Shown one piece after another: positions 43,081 to 52,495 of a DNA stretch of 64,000 bases. Made by a program: the position numbers and the translations under genes. The stretch spans positions 39,234 through 103,233 of the forward strand of contig DATMMX010000002.1 in NCBI GenBank assembly GCA_035569495.1, written 5' to 3'. The notes below the pieces were generated by a model. That model did no database searches. It saw nothing but the letters and a program-made list of their open reading frames with translations, and was not told the DNA's origin. Within the stretch, counting starts at the first letter, position 1, and the number at the start of each line of letters is the position of its first letter. The DNA comes from DASRDZ01 sp035569495. Lineage in GTDB: Bacteria; Chloroflexota; Dormibacteria; Aeolococcales; Aeolococcaceae.

Positions 43081-44013
43081 ATGCGCGTCGCCTCCCTGCT
43101 GCCCAGCGCCACCGAGCTCCTCTTCGCGCTCGGCGCCGGGGATGAGGTGGTCGGGGTGACCCACGAGTGCGACTGGCCGCCCGCGGTGGCCTCGCTGCCG
43201 CGGCTGACCGCTTCCGTGTTCGACCACGAGCGCGCCTCCTCCGGGGAGATCGACCGGCACATCCGGGGCGCGGTGCACGCGGGCTCGGGGATTTACACGC
43301 TCGACGCCGCGCTGCTGGAGTCGCTCCAACCCGACCTGATCGTCACCCAGGAGCTCTGCGAGGTGTGCGCGGTGTCCTACCGGCAGGTGGAACGGGCGGT
43401 GCGCGAGCTGCCGGGCGAGGTGCCCATCCTGTCCCTGGAGCCGGAGTCGCTGGACGGCATCATGGAGACGGCGCTGGTCCTGGGCCGCGCCACGCTGCAC
43501 GAGGACGGCGCGGAGGCGCTGGTGGCGGCGATGCAGCACCGGGTCACCGCGGTGTCCTCCCTGCCGCCGGTGGCGGGCGGGCGGCCCGGCGTGGCCTGCA
43601 TCGAGTGGACCGACCCGCTGATGGCCGGGGGCCACTGGGTGCCCGAGATGGTGCGGCTCGCCGGCGGCGACGACCTGCTCGGCGCCGAGGGGGCGCGCTC
43701 CGAGCAGGTGTCCTGGGAGCAGGTCGTCGAGGCGGCGCCCGACGTCATGGTGCTGATGCCCTGCGGCTACGGCCTGGCCCGCTCGCTGGAGTGCGCCGCC
43801 GAGGTCACCTCGCGGCCGGGCTTCGCCTCCCTGCCCTGCGCGGTGAGCGGCCGGGTCGCCGCCGTCGACGGCTCCAGCTACTTCAACCGCCCCGGCCCGC
43901 GCATCGTCGACGGCCTGGAGCTGCTCGCCGCCATCCTCCGCACCCCGCCCGGTGACCCCCTCCCCGACGGCGCCGCCTGGGTCCCGCTCGGCGCGACCGC
44001 CCCAGCGGCCTAG
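43081..44013 (+). CDS. cobalamin-binding (BtuF-like) protein without signal peptide
   Basis: 310 residues of the periplasmic-binding-protein fold used by BtuF: RVASLLPSATELLFALGAGD at 2-21, GVTHECDWP, PDLIVTQELCEVCAV, ACIEWTDPLMAGGHWVPEMV and PCGYGL. There is no signal peptide or lipobox and no ABC permease or ATPase nearby, so it is probably cytosolic and not a transporter component. The Cys residues near CEVC and CGYG are unusual for BtuF. Stop overlaps ribH by 4 nt. ATG is 30 nt after rpmB. Confidence 0.78.
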   Translation: MRVASLLPSATELLFALGAGDEVVGVTHECDWPPAVASLPRLTASVFDHERASSGEIDRHIRGAVHAGSGIYTLDAALLESLQPDLIVTQELCEVCAVSYRQVERAVRELPGEVPILSLEPESLDGIMETALVLGRATLHEDGAEALVAAMQHRVTAVSSLPPVAGGRPGVACIEWTDPLMAGGHWVPEMVRLAGGDDLLGAEGARSEQVSWEQVVEAAPDVMVLMPCGYGLARSLECAAEVTSRPGFASLPCAVSGRVAAVDGSSYFNRPGPRIVDGLELLAAILRTPPGDPLPDGAAWVPLGATAPAA

Positions 44014-44519
44014 CTGGAGCCGCTGACCCGCCGGACGCCGGTGCCCTTCTGCGCAGCGCGCAGGGTCCGGAGCAGGGAGACCATCTCCACCGCAGCCAGG
44101 GCCGCGTCGGCGCCCTTGTTGCCGTGCTTGCCGCCGGCGCGGTCGATGGCCTGCTCCATGGTCTCGGTGGTGACCACCCCGAAGCTCACCGGCAGCTTGG
44201 CCTGCAGCCCGACCGCGCCGACGCCCTTGCTCGCCTCACCGGCGACGTAGTCGAAGTGCGGCGTGTCGCCGCGGACCACCACGCCGAGGCAGACCACCGC
44301 GTCGACCCGCCCGCCGGTGGCCAGCTCCTGTGCGGCGAGCGGCACCTCGAAGCTGCCGGGCACCCACACCACGGTGAGGTCGCTCTCGTCCGCGCCGTGG
44401 CGGACCAGGGCGTCGATGGCGCCTTCGAGCAGTCGCTGGGCGACGAAGTCGTTGAACCGCGCCACCACGATGCCGACACGCATGCCCGTGGCGTCGAGGC
44501 GCCCCGTATGGACGTTCAT
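44010..44519 (-). CDS. ribH: 6,7-dimethyl-8-ribityllumazine synthase
   Basis: Joins the pyrimidine from the RibD branch with the four-carbon unit from RibBA. VARFNDFVAQRLLEGAIDAL, VPGSFEVPLAAQELA, VVRGDTPHFDYVAGEASKGV with catalytic His, and GNKGADAALAAVEM. 169 residues; last gene of the rib operon. Confidence 0.97.
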   Translation of the reverse strand: MNVHTGRLDATGMRVGIVVARFNDFVAQRLLEGAIDALVRHGADESDLTVVWVPGSFEVPLAAQELATGGRVDAVVCLGVVVRGDTPHFDYVAGEASKGVGAVGLQAKLPVSFGVVTTETMEQAIDRAGGKHGNKGADAALAAVEMVSLLRTLRAAQKGTGVRRVSGSS

Positions 44520-44555
44520 CGCCGGGATCGTGCCACAACTGGCGCAATCACGGGA

Positions 44556-45788
<1,233 letters not shown>

Positions 45789-45796
45789 GGCTGAAC

Positions 45797-46408
45797 TTAC
45801 TCCTGGTCGGTCCTGGTCCCGAAGTATGGACCGAGGCCTTTCTCGACGTACTTGGCGACCATGTCGGCTTCGAGGTTGACGGCGCTGCCCGGCCGCCAGC
45901 GACCGGCGACGGTGACCGCCACGGTGTGCGGGATCAGCGAGACGGTGAACGACGTGTCGTCGACCGACACCACGGTGAGGCTGATGCCGTCGACGGCGAC
46001 GCACCCCTTCTCCACCACGTAGCGCAGCACCTCGGCCGGCGCCTCGACGCGCACCACCACCGCGTTGGCCTCGGGAGTGCACGACGCCACCACGCCCACG
46101 GCGTCGACGTGCCCGGTGACCATGTGGCCGCCGATGCGGTCGCCCATGCGCAGCGCGGCTTCGAGGTTGACCGGGTCGCCGGCGTCCAGCGCGCCCAGGT
46201 TGGTGCGCCGCCCGGTCTCCGGCATGACGTCGGCGACGAACCCGCCCTCGCTCGCCGCCACCACGGTGAGGCAGCAGCCGTCGACCGCGATGCTGTCGCC
46301 GATGGACACGTCGCGAAGCACCTCGCGCGCCGCGATGTGCAGGCGCCCCTCGCCGGCGATGGCGTTGCGCTCCACCTTCCCCAGCTCTTCGACGATGCCG
46401 CTGAACAT
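45797..46408 (-). CDS. ribE: riboflavin synthase alpha subunit
   Basis: Dismutates two lumazines to riboflavin. MFSGIVEELG start, duplicated barrel halves with VDGCCLTVV and VDGISLTVV, and GHMVTGHVDAVG. 203 residues. The start follows ribD by 2 nt. Confidence 0.96.
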   Translation of the reverse strand: MFSGIVEELGKVERNAIAGEGRLHIAAREVLRDVSIGDSIAVDGCCLTVVAASEGGFVADVMPETGRRTNLGALDAGDPVNLEAALRMGDRIGGHMVTGHVDAVGVVASCTPEANAVVVRVEAPAEVLRYVVEKGCVAVDGISLTVVSVDDTSFTVSLIPHTVAVTVAGRWRPGSAVNLEADMVAKYVEKGLGPYFGTRTDQE

Positions 46409-46410
46409 GC

Positions 46411-47505
46411 TCAGGCAGGGTATCCGCTGACCATCAGGTCGGGTCCCAGGCGGCGCACCTCGACGTCGCGCAGCGAGTGGGCGTCGGCGAGCCGCTCGAC
46501 GCCGTGCCCGCCCACCGCGCCCGGCGCCTCCAGGCCGCCGATGATCCGCGGCGCGACGAAGGCGACCACCTTGTCGACCAGGCGCTGGTCGAACGCCGAG
46601 CCGTGCATCGACGAGCCGCCCTCAATGAGCAGGCTGATCGAGTCGCGCTTGCCGAGGTGCTGCAGCAGGTCGGCCAGGCCCACGCGTCCCGCCGACGACG
46701 GCAGCACCACCACCGGCACGCCGTGCTGCTCGAACTCGCGCAGCCGGTCGCCGCGGGCGCGGTCGCTGGTGGCGACCAGCACGGCGCCCGAGTCCTGCTG
46801 GAAGATGCGCGCCTCCAGCGGGACGCGCAGCCGGCTGTCGACGACGACGCGCAGCGGCGAGCGTCCGCCCCCCTCGGGAAGCCGGGTGGTCAGGTTGGGG
46901 TCGTCGCGCAGCACGGTGTTGGCGCCGACCAGGATGGCGTCGTGCGCGTGGCGCAAGCGGTGCACCTCGACGCGCGCCTCCTCGGAGGTGATCCACTTCG
47001 ACTCGCCGGTGTGGGTGGCGATGCGCCCGTCCAGCGACATGGCGAACTTGGCGGTGACGAAGGGCAGGCCGGTGGTGGCGTGCTTGACGAAGAACTCGTT
47101 CAGCTTTTGGACACGATCGGCCAGAACTCCGGCCTGCACGGTCATGCCCGCGTCGCGCAGCGCCTGCAGGCCGCGCCCGTCCACCTTGGGGTTGGGGTCC
47201 TGCATGCCCACCACCACGCGCTTCACGCCCGCGGCGATCACCGCGCCGGTGCACGGCGGGGTGCGGCCGTGATGCGCGCACGGCTCCTGGGTCACGTACA
47301 GCGTCGCCCCCCGCGCGGCCTCGCCGGCATCGCGCAGCGCGGCGACCTCGGCGTGCTCCTCCCCCGCCCTGCGGTGGAAGCCGCGCGCGATCACCCTGCC
47401 GTCGCGGACCACCAGGGCGCCGACCATGGGGTTGGGGCTGGTGTGGTAGTCGGCGCCGGCGGCGAGGGCGATCGCCTCGGCCATCAGCTCCTCGTCCGGC
47501 ATCAT
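46411..47505 (-). CDS. ribD: bifunctional riboflavin deaminase/reductase
   Basis: Deaminates and then reduces the pyrimidine intermediate. Deaminase zinc motif HAEVAAL and PCAHHGRTPPC (about 50-85), then reductase domain from FVTAKFAMSLDGRIATHTGE with GANTVLRDDPNLTTR and LLIEGGSSMHGSA. 364 residues. ATG at 47505 overlaps the rlmN stop. Confidence 0.97.
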   Translation of the reverse strand: MMPDEELMAEAIALAAGADYHTSPNPMVGALVVRDGRVIARGFHRRAGEEHAEVAALRDAGEAARGATLYVTQEPCAHHGRTPPCTGAVIAAGVKRVVVGMQDPNPKVDGRGLQALRDAGMTVQAGVLADRVQKLNEFFVKHATTGLPFVTAKFAMSLDGRIATHTGESKWITSEEARVEVHRLRHAHDAILVGANTVLRDDPNLTTRLPEGGGRSPLRVVVDSRLRVPLEARIFQQDSGAVLVATSDRARGDRLREFEQHGVPVVVLPSSAGRVGLADLLQHLGKRDSISLLIEGGSSMHGSAFDQRLVDKVVAFVAPRIIGGLEAPGAVGGHGVERLADAHSLRDVEVRRLGPDLMVSGYPA

Positions 47506-48596
47506 GCGCGCGCGGCCACGGGGGCCAGGGTGCCGTCGGCACGGAGCAGGCGGCGGCGCTCCAGGCCGGCCCGGAGCTGTCCGCAGGCGGCGTCGGCGTC
47601 GCCACCGCGGGTGTCGCGCACGGTGGTGCGCACGCCGCGCAGGTTCTCCAGGAAGCGCTGCGCGGTGGCCTGGTCGGGCGGCCCCCACGGGCTGCCGTCG
47701 ACGTGGTTCATGGGGATCACGTTGACGTGGGCGTGGAGGCGGCGGGCCAGGGCGCGCAGGGCGGTGGCCTGCTCGGGCGAGTCGTTGACGCCGCCGATCA
47801 GGCACCACTCCAGGGTGAGCCGCCGCCCGGTGCTCTGTGCATAGCCCTCGGCCGCGGCGGTGAGCGACGCCAGGGGGTGGGCGCGGTTGAGCGGGACCAG
47901 CCTGTCGCGCAGCTCGTCGGTGGCGGCGTGCAGCGAGACCGCCAGGGTCACCGGCAGGCCCTCGGCGGCGAGGCGTTCGATGTTCGGCACCACGCCGCTG
48001 GTCGACACGGTGATGCGGCGCGCGCTCAGGCCCATGCCGTCGATCAGCGAGCGCAGCGAGGCCACGGTGGTGTCGTAGGCGGCGAGCGGCTCGCCCATGC
48101 CCATGTAGACGGCGTGGGTCACCGGGCCCAGGCCGCGGGTGTGCAGCTCGCGAGCGGCGGCGCGCACCTGGTCGACCACCTCGGCGGCCGTGCAGCTCCG
48201 GCGCAGGCCCATCTGCCCGGTGGCGCAGAAGGGGCAGCCGACCGCGCAGCCGACCTGGGTGCTGACGCACACGGTGCTGCGGCGCCGGGCGTCGTCGCGG
48301 GCGGGGGATTCCATGGCCACGGTTTCCACCGTCTGGCCGTCGCCGAGGCGGCAGAGCAGCTTGACGGTCCTGCCGGCGTCGGCCTCGGTGGTCGCCACCA
48401 CCTCGACGGTGGAGAACTGCAGATGCTCGGGCAGCGCCTCGCGGAGGGCGCGGGGGAGCTGCTGGACGTCGTCGAACCCTCCCGGCTCGGGGCGCCAGGT
48501 GGCGTGGCGGAGCTGGGCGGCCCGCCAGGCGGGGGCGTCGAGGCGGTCGAGGACCGAGCGCAGGTCGGCGTCGTCCGCAGTGCTGAGGGGAAGCAT
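47502..48596 (-). CDS. rlmN: dual-specificity 23S rRNA/tRNA C2-adenine methyltransferase
   Basis: Radical-SAM enzyme that methylates A2503 in 23S rRNA and A37 in some tRNAs. Cluster Cys in CAVGCPFCATG, QVGCAVG context, GMGEPLAAYDT, and methylation Cys in C-terminal region (ADAACGQLR). 364 residues. First gene of a unit with ribDE-BA-H. No riboswitch is seen in the 75 nt before it. Confidence 0.94.
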   Translation of the reverse strand: MLPLSTADDADLRSVLDRLDAPAWRAAQLRHATWRPEPGGFDDVQQLPRALREALPEHLQFSTVEVVATTEADAGRTVKLLCRLGDGQTVETVAMESPARDDARRRSTVCVSTQVGCAVGCPFCATGQMGLRRSCTAAEVVDQVRAAARELHTRGLGPVTHAVYMGMGEPLAAYDTTVASLRSLIDGMGLSARRITVSTSGVVPNIERLAAEGLPVTLAVSLHAATDELRDRLVPLNRAHPLASLTAAAEGYAQSTGRRLTLEWCLIGGVNDSPEQATALRALARRLHAHVNVIPMNHVDGSPWGPPDQATAQRFLENLRGVRTTVRDTRGGDADAACGQLRAGLERRRLLRADGTLAPVAARA

Positions 48597-48671
48597 GGAA
48601 ACCACTGGGAATGGTACGGGGCGGCCGGGTTTGCCCGGCGGCGCCCGGCTTTGCCGTAGGCTGCGACCGCC

Positions 48672-48884
48672 ATGCACGAGCTGCTCAGCAGCCTGATCGG
48701 GGTGCCCGCGGTGATCCTGCTCGCCGCCGGGCTCGGCATCGTCGCCGTCACGGTGCTCAGCCGGGTGCGCGTGCGGCCGGGACGGCCGCCGATCCGCTGG
48801 GCCCACCTGGTCTTCGGCGTCGGGCTCACCGGCGCCGGGGCGCTGCTGCTCCAGCTCGACGTCGCCGTCGTCGGGGTGCGCTGA
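48672..48884 (+). CDS. small membrane protein
   Basis: 70 residues with two hydrophobic helices (LIGVPAVILLAAGLGIVAVTV at about 9-29, and HLVFGVGLTGAGALLLQLDV at about 45-64) separated by a basic loop RVRVRPGRPPIR. No family recognised. It is divergent from rlmN (75-nt gap) and convergent with the TPR-like gene. Coding composition is normal; it could be missed by annotation. Confidence 0.6.
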   Translation: MHELLSSLIGVPAVILLAAGLGIVAVTVLSRVRVRPGRPPIRWAHLVFGVGLTGAGALLLQLDVAVVGVR

Positions 48885-48901
48885 GCTCCCCCTTCCGGTG
48901 T

Positions 48902-49609
48902 TCAGCCGCGGGAGCGGTCGAGGGCCTCGGCGGCCTCGCGCAGCCGGCCCGCCAGCAGCGAGCCGTGGGCCAGCATCAGCTCGGCGCGGTGGTGCCCCCT
49001 GGCAACCTCGGCGCCCCGCTCCAGCAGGCGCACGCCCTCGCCGAAGCGGCCGCGCCGGGCCAGCGCCAGGCCGGTCTGCGCCGCCACCTCCCAGCGCAGC
49101 GGGTCGAGCTGCACCGCCCTCAGCGCCAGGGCGCGCGCGGCGCGCTGGTCGCGCAGCAGTGCGCAGGCCATCGCGCCCGCGCGCAGCCCGTCGGGATCGT
49201 CACGGTCGCGGTCGCGCACCAGCCGCAGCGCCTCGGCCGCGTCGCCTGCCTCCAGGGCCCGCACCGCCGGGTCGTCGGGCAGGGCACGCGCCAGCTCCTC
49301 GACCGGGTCGGCCACGGCGGGCAGCGAGCGCATCCGCCGCCGCAGCCCGCGCCGCTCGACGACGAACGGCACGCCGCTCAGCAGCCCCAGCGCGCTGCCG
49401 ATCCAGAACAGCCGGAACGCCGGGTCCATCCCCGGCCGGATGCCGATGACGAAGAGCAGCAGGGCGACCACCAGCAGCACGGGCAGCATGCGGTCGGCGA
49501 TGGCGTCCGAGGCGCGCGCCGCGCCGGGATGGTCGAGGCGGATGCGGTAGCGGAAGGCTCGCGGCATCGGCACGGCCCCGAGCAGCGCACCCCCCAGCCA
49601 CTCCCCCAT
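48902..49609 (-). CDS. membrane protein with TPR-like cytosolic domain
   Basis: 235 residues. Two adjacent membrane helices at about 41-60 (MLPVLLVVALLLFVIGI) and 66-82 (FRLFWIGSALGLLSGVPFVV), then an Ala/Leu/Arg helical repeat region resembling tetratricopeptides (AVRALEAGDAAEALRLV, RAARALALRAVQLDP, ALARRGRFGEGVRLLERG). Function unknown; may scaffold proteins at the membrane. 8 nt after the folE stop region on the same strand. Confidence 0.65.
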   Translation of the reverse strand: MGEWLGGALLGAVPMPRAFRYRIRLDHPGAARASDAIADRMLPVLLVVALLLFVIGIRPGMDPAFRLFWIGSALGLLSGVPFVVERRGLRRRMRSLPAVADPVEELARALPDDPAVRALEAGDAAEALRLVRDRDRDDPDGLRAGAMACALLRDQRAARALALRAVQLDPLRWEVAAQTGLALARRGRFGEGVRLLERGAEVARGHHRAELMLAHGSLLAGRLREAAEALDRSRG

Positions 49610-49617
49610 CGCGACGC

Positions 49618-50214
49618 TCAGCGGCGGATCAGTTCGAGGAACTCGGCGCGCGACTTCTGGTCCTCACGGAAGCTGCCGAGCATGCACGAGGTCAGCGTCT
49701 TGCTGTTCTGCTTCTGGATGCCGCGCATCATCATGCAGAGGTGCGACGCCTCGATGACCACGGCCACGCCGTAGGGCGCCAGCACCCCGTCGATGGCCTC
49801 GGCGACCTGGGTGGTGAGGCGCTCCTGCACCTGCAGCCGGCGGGCGAACATGTCGACCAGCCGGGCCACCTTGCTCAGCCCCAGGATGCGCCCGCGCGGC
49901 AGGTAGGCGACGTGCGCCTTGCCGAAGAAGGGCAGCATGTGGTGCTCGCACAGGCTGTACAGCTCGATGTCCTTGACCAGCACCATCTCCTCGTACGGCT
50001 CGGCGAACACCGCGCCGTTGACGATGTTCTCGACCGACTGCTCGTAGCCGCTGGTGAGGAAGAGCAACGAGTCGGCGACGCGCTGCGGGGTGTGCACCAG
50101 ACCCTCGCGCTCGGGGTCCTCGCGGAGCAGGCGGAGGATCTCCTCGACGTCCTGGGCGAGCAGCTCGCGACTGTGTCCGGCGCGCGGGTCGTGGAGCGGT
50201 GCGGGATCGCTCAT
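49618..50214 (-). CDS. folE: GTP cyclohydrolase I
   Basis: First step of folate synthesis. Zinc and catalytic residues in LYSLCEHHMLPFFGKAHVAY, LSKVARLVDMFARRLQVQER, and CMMMRGIQKQNS. 198 residues; the C terminus is normal. Confidence 0.97.
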   Translation of the reverse strand: MSDPAPLHDPRAGHSRELLAQDVEEILRLLREDPEREGLVHTPQRVADSLLFLTSGYEQSVENIVNGAVFAEPYEEMVLVKDIELYSLCEHHMLPFFGKAHVAYLPRGRILGLSKVARLVDMFARRLQVQERLTTQVAEAIDGVLAPYGVAVVIEASHLCMMMRGIQKQNSKTLTSCMLGSFREDQKSRAEFLELIRR

Positions 50215-50262
50215 GGCCGCAGTGTGGCTTAACCGGCGCGCCGCGAGGCGCGCCCAGGCTCC

Positions 50263-50958
50263 CTACTCGTTGCTGAAGATCGGGATGTTCACGCCGGTGA
50301 GCGGCGCGGCGGCATCGGTGATTAGGAAGGCGACGATCGCCGCGACATCCTCGGGAGTGACCCCGGGATTGAGGTGGGGGGCGGCGCGGCGCAGCATCTC
50401 GGTGTCGACCGCGCCAGGGCTGAGGCAGATGCAGCGCACGTCGTGGTCCCGACCTTCGAGCGCGACCGCCTCGCTGAGCGCGACAACCCCCGCCTTGGAC
50501 ACGTTGTAGGCGCTCAGCCCCGGGAACTTCTCGACGTTGGCCACGCCGGACAGCGACGCCAGGTTGAGGATGGTGCCGCCGCCGGTCGCTTTCATGGCTA
50601 GGAATGCGGCGCGGGTGCAGAGGTAGGTGCCGCGCAGGTTGACGTCGAGGACGCGGTCCCACTGCTCGGGGGTGAGCTCGGCGAACGGCGCGGGCTCGAC
50701 CACGGCGGCGCAGTTGACCCAGGCGCGCACGCGTCCCCGCCTGATGGCGGCCGATGCCAGCGCCTCGACCGCCTGCTCGCTGCTGATGTCGGTCACGGCG
50801 GGCTCGATGGCCGGGTGTTGCCCGGCCGTCTCCCGGAGGGTCTCGACCGTGCGACCGGCGGCGAGGACCCGCATGCCGTCCTGGGCGAGCCGGTGGGCGA
50901 CGGCACGGCCGATGCCGCTGCCCGCGCCGGTGACCACGGCGACCGCCGGCTGGGTCAT
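50263..50958 (-). CDS. short-chain dehydrogenase/reductase
   Basis: 231 residues, classical SDR: cofactor loop TGAGSGIG at 10-17, NCAAVVEP, Ser in LNLASLSGVANVEKF and catalytic YNVSK. Arg residues after the first strand (AAGRTVETL) suggest NADP(H). Substrate unknown. Its ATG overlaps the glycosyltransferase stop, so the two are co-translated. Confidence 0.88.
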   Translation of the reverse strand: MTQPAVAVVTGAGSGIGRAVAHRLAQDGMRVLAAGRTVETLRETAGQHPAIEPAVTDISSEQAVEALASAAIRRGRVRAWVNCAAVVEPAPFAELTPEQWDRVLDVNLRGTYLCTRAAFLAMKATGGGTILNLASLSGVANVEKFPGLSAYNVSKAGVVALSEAVALEGRDHDVRCICLSPGAVDTEMLRRAAPHLNPGVTPEDVAAIVAFLITDAAAPLTGVNIPIFSNE

Positions 50959-52049
50959 CGGGCGACCTCGTCGTACACGCGCTGGTATCGGTCGAGGGTG
51001 CGGCTCAGCGGGTGGCGGCGGGCTGCCTGGGCGCGGACGGCGCGCCGCTCCAGTGCGATCGCCTGCGGGATGGCGCGGGCCAGCGCCTCCGCCGTGGCGT
51101 CGCCGGTGAGCACCCCGCCGCGCGCGCCGACCACCTCCGGCAGCGCGCCGCGCGCGAACCCGGCCACCGGCGTGCCGGCCAGGTTGGCCTCCAGTGCCAC
51201 CATGCCGAACGGCTCCTCCCACACCGACGCGACCAGGGCCACCGCCGCCCGACCGTAGAGCATGGCAAGCCGGTGCCGCGGCTGGGGGCCGCGGACGTCG
51301 ACGCGCTCATCGAGGAGGGGGACGACCTGCTCCTCGTAGTAGGCGCGGTCGTAGACATCGCCGACGAGCAGCACGCGCAGGCCCGCGCGGCGGGCGGCAA
51401 GGAGGGCGAGGTGCGTGCCCTTCTCGGGAGAGATGCGCCCGGCGACGATGGCCAGGTCGGGCTGGGGGTCGGCGGCGAAGGGGATGGTCGCCGGATCGAC
51501 GCCGTTGCCGATCACCGCGTCGACGGGGACGATGCCGCGCCACTGCTCGGCGCAGCAGCGGCTGACGGCGACGAAGCGCGGCCGGGGTCGGGCCGTGGCC
51601 GCGGCGCGGGCGGCGGCCGCGGCGGCCCGGTCGAGCGGTGGCAGGTGCAGGGTGTGGACGGTGGGCAGGCCGGTCGCGGCCAGGGCGTAGAAGGCGGGCC
51701 AGTCCAGGGCGTGGGCGTGGACGATCTCGGCACGCGCGGGGCGGGCGGCTAGCTGGGTGGCGAGGTGGAGGTAGGCGGCGGCCTGGGCGGGCGGCCAGGG
51801 GACCGCGCTCGTGGTCGGCCCGGTGGCGTGCTCCGGCTGCATGGTGTGGAGCAGCTCGTCAGGGAACGGGCCGCCGGGCGCCGCGCGCAGCGTCACGCCG
51901 GGCAGCCGCGACCCGGGCGCGGCCACCACCTCGACCTCGTGGCCGCGTGCGGACATGCCGCGGGCGAGGTCGGCGACCACCGCCTGCGCTCCACCCGTCT
52001 GCGCGGCACGGAGCCGGGCCACCAGGGGGGCGACGAGGGTGAGGCGCAT
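50955..52049 (-). CDS. GT4-type glycosyltransferase
   Basis: 364 residues, GT-B fold. N-terminal acceptor domain begins RLTLVAPLVARLRAAQTGGA; the donor domain has AGRISPEKGTHLAL, the nucleotide-sugar motif VASVWEEPFGMVALEANLAG and GALPEVVGARGGVL. Similar proteins transfer hexoses to lipids, wall polymers or small molecules. Substrate unknown. Confidence 0.88.
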   Translation of the reverse strand: MRLTLVAPLVARLRAAQTGGAQAVVADLARGMSARGHEVEVVAAPGSRLPGVTLRAAPGGPFPDELLHTMQPEHATGPTTSAVPWPPAQAAAYLHLATQLAARPARAEIVHAHALDWPAFYALAATGLPTVHTLHLPPLDRAAAAAARAAATARPRPRFVAVSRCCAEQWRGIVPVDAVIGNGVDPATIPFAADPQPDLAIVAGRISPEKGTHLALLAARRAGLRVLLVGDVYDRAYYEEQVVPLLDERVDVRGPQPRHRLAMLYGRAAVALVASVWEEPFGMVALEANLAGTPVAGFARGALPEVVGARGGVLTGDATAEALARAIPQAIALERRAVRAQAARRHPLSRTLDRYQRVYDEVAR

Positions 52050-52347
52050 CGAGTGCGAAGCATGCCCCAGTCGAGTCGAGCAGCGACGCCTGCCGGGTTC
52101 AGCGGCCAACCAACCGATACACCAACACTCGCTGAACTGTGCAGCATCGCTATCACTTTTTACTCCGGAGACTGGCCGATGGCCGTCGTGCCGGGCTCGT
52201 GGCACGCGCTGCGCACGAGCGTTCCGCCCTTGCGCCACCACGCATTTCCGGAACTGGCGCAACAGCTTCGCGCGCAGCCGTGCTCGGCCCAATGTTGTCG
52301 CCACGAATGACATCAACCCGGCCCCAGCACGGCGATCGCTTTCGGGT
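52050..52347. other. intergenic region with no gene seen
   Basis: About 300 nt between the divergent glycosyltransferase and the CHAP-protein promoter. It is less GC-rich in places (around 52140-52175, with TATCACTTTTTACTCC). No convincing ORF, tRNA or repeat was seen; it should hold the glycosyltransferase promoter. Confidence 0.5.
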
Positions 52348-52377
52348 TTGACATGCGTGGTGAACCCCGGCTACCCT
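52348..52377 (+). promoter_or_regulatory. promoter of the CHAP hydrolase gene
   Basis: Consensus TTGACA at 52348-52353, an 18-nt spacer, then TACCCT at 52372-52377. Transcription would begin near 52384, giving a leader of about 110 nt. Confidence 0.6.
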
Positions 52378-52383
52378 CTGGCA

Positions 52384-52490
52384 GCGTTGTCCGGTTCAGC
52401 CCCGGGGGCGAGCCGTACGCATGGGGGTTCGGTTGCAAGAGCAACTCTTCCGGCGTATGCACGCGCGCTTATCTTGATTACACAGAGGTG
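52384..52490 (+). ncRNA. structured 5' leader of the CHAP hydrolase mRNA
   Basis: Two hairpins fill the leader: GGTTC/GAGCC around GCCCC/GGGGC at 52393-52414, then TACGC (52416-52420) pairing with GCGTA (52453-52457) around an inner GTTGC-AAGA-GCAAC hairpin (52432-52445). The ribosome site GAGGTG is at 52485-52490. Riboswitches for c-di-AMP often precede wall-hydrolase genes in actinobacteria, but the conserved sequence of that class was not recognised here, so the class is open. Confidence 0.4.
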
Positions 52491-52495
52491 ATGTA

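Noticed and set aside
48597..48671. FMN riboswitch before the rib operon
   Set aside because: The 75-nt gap is too short and shows none of the conserved RFN-element sequence; none seen before ribD either.
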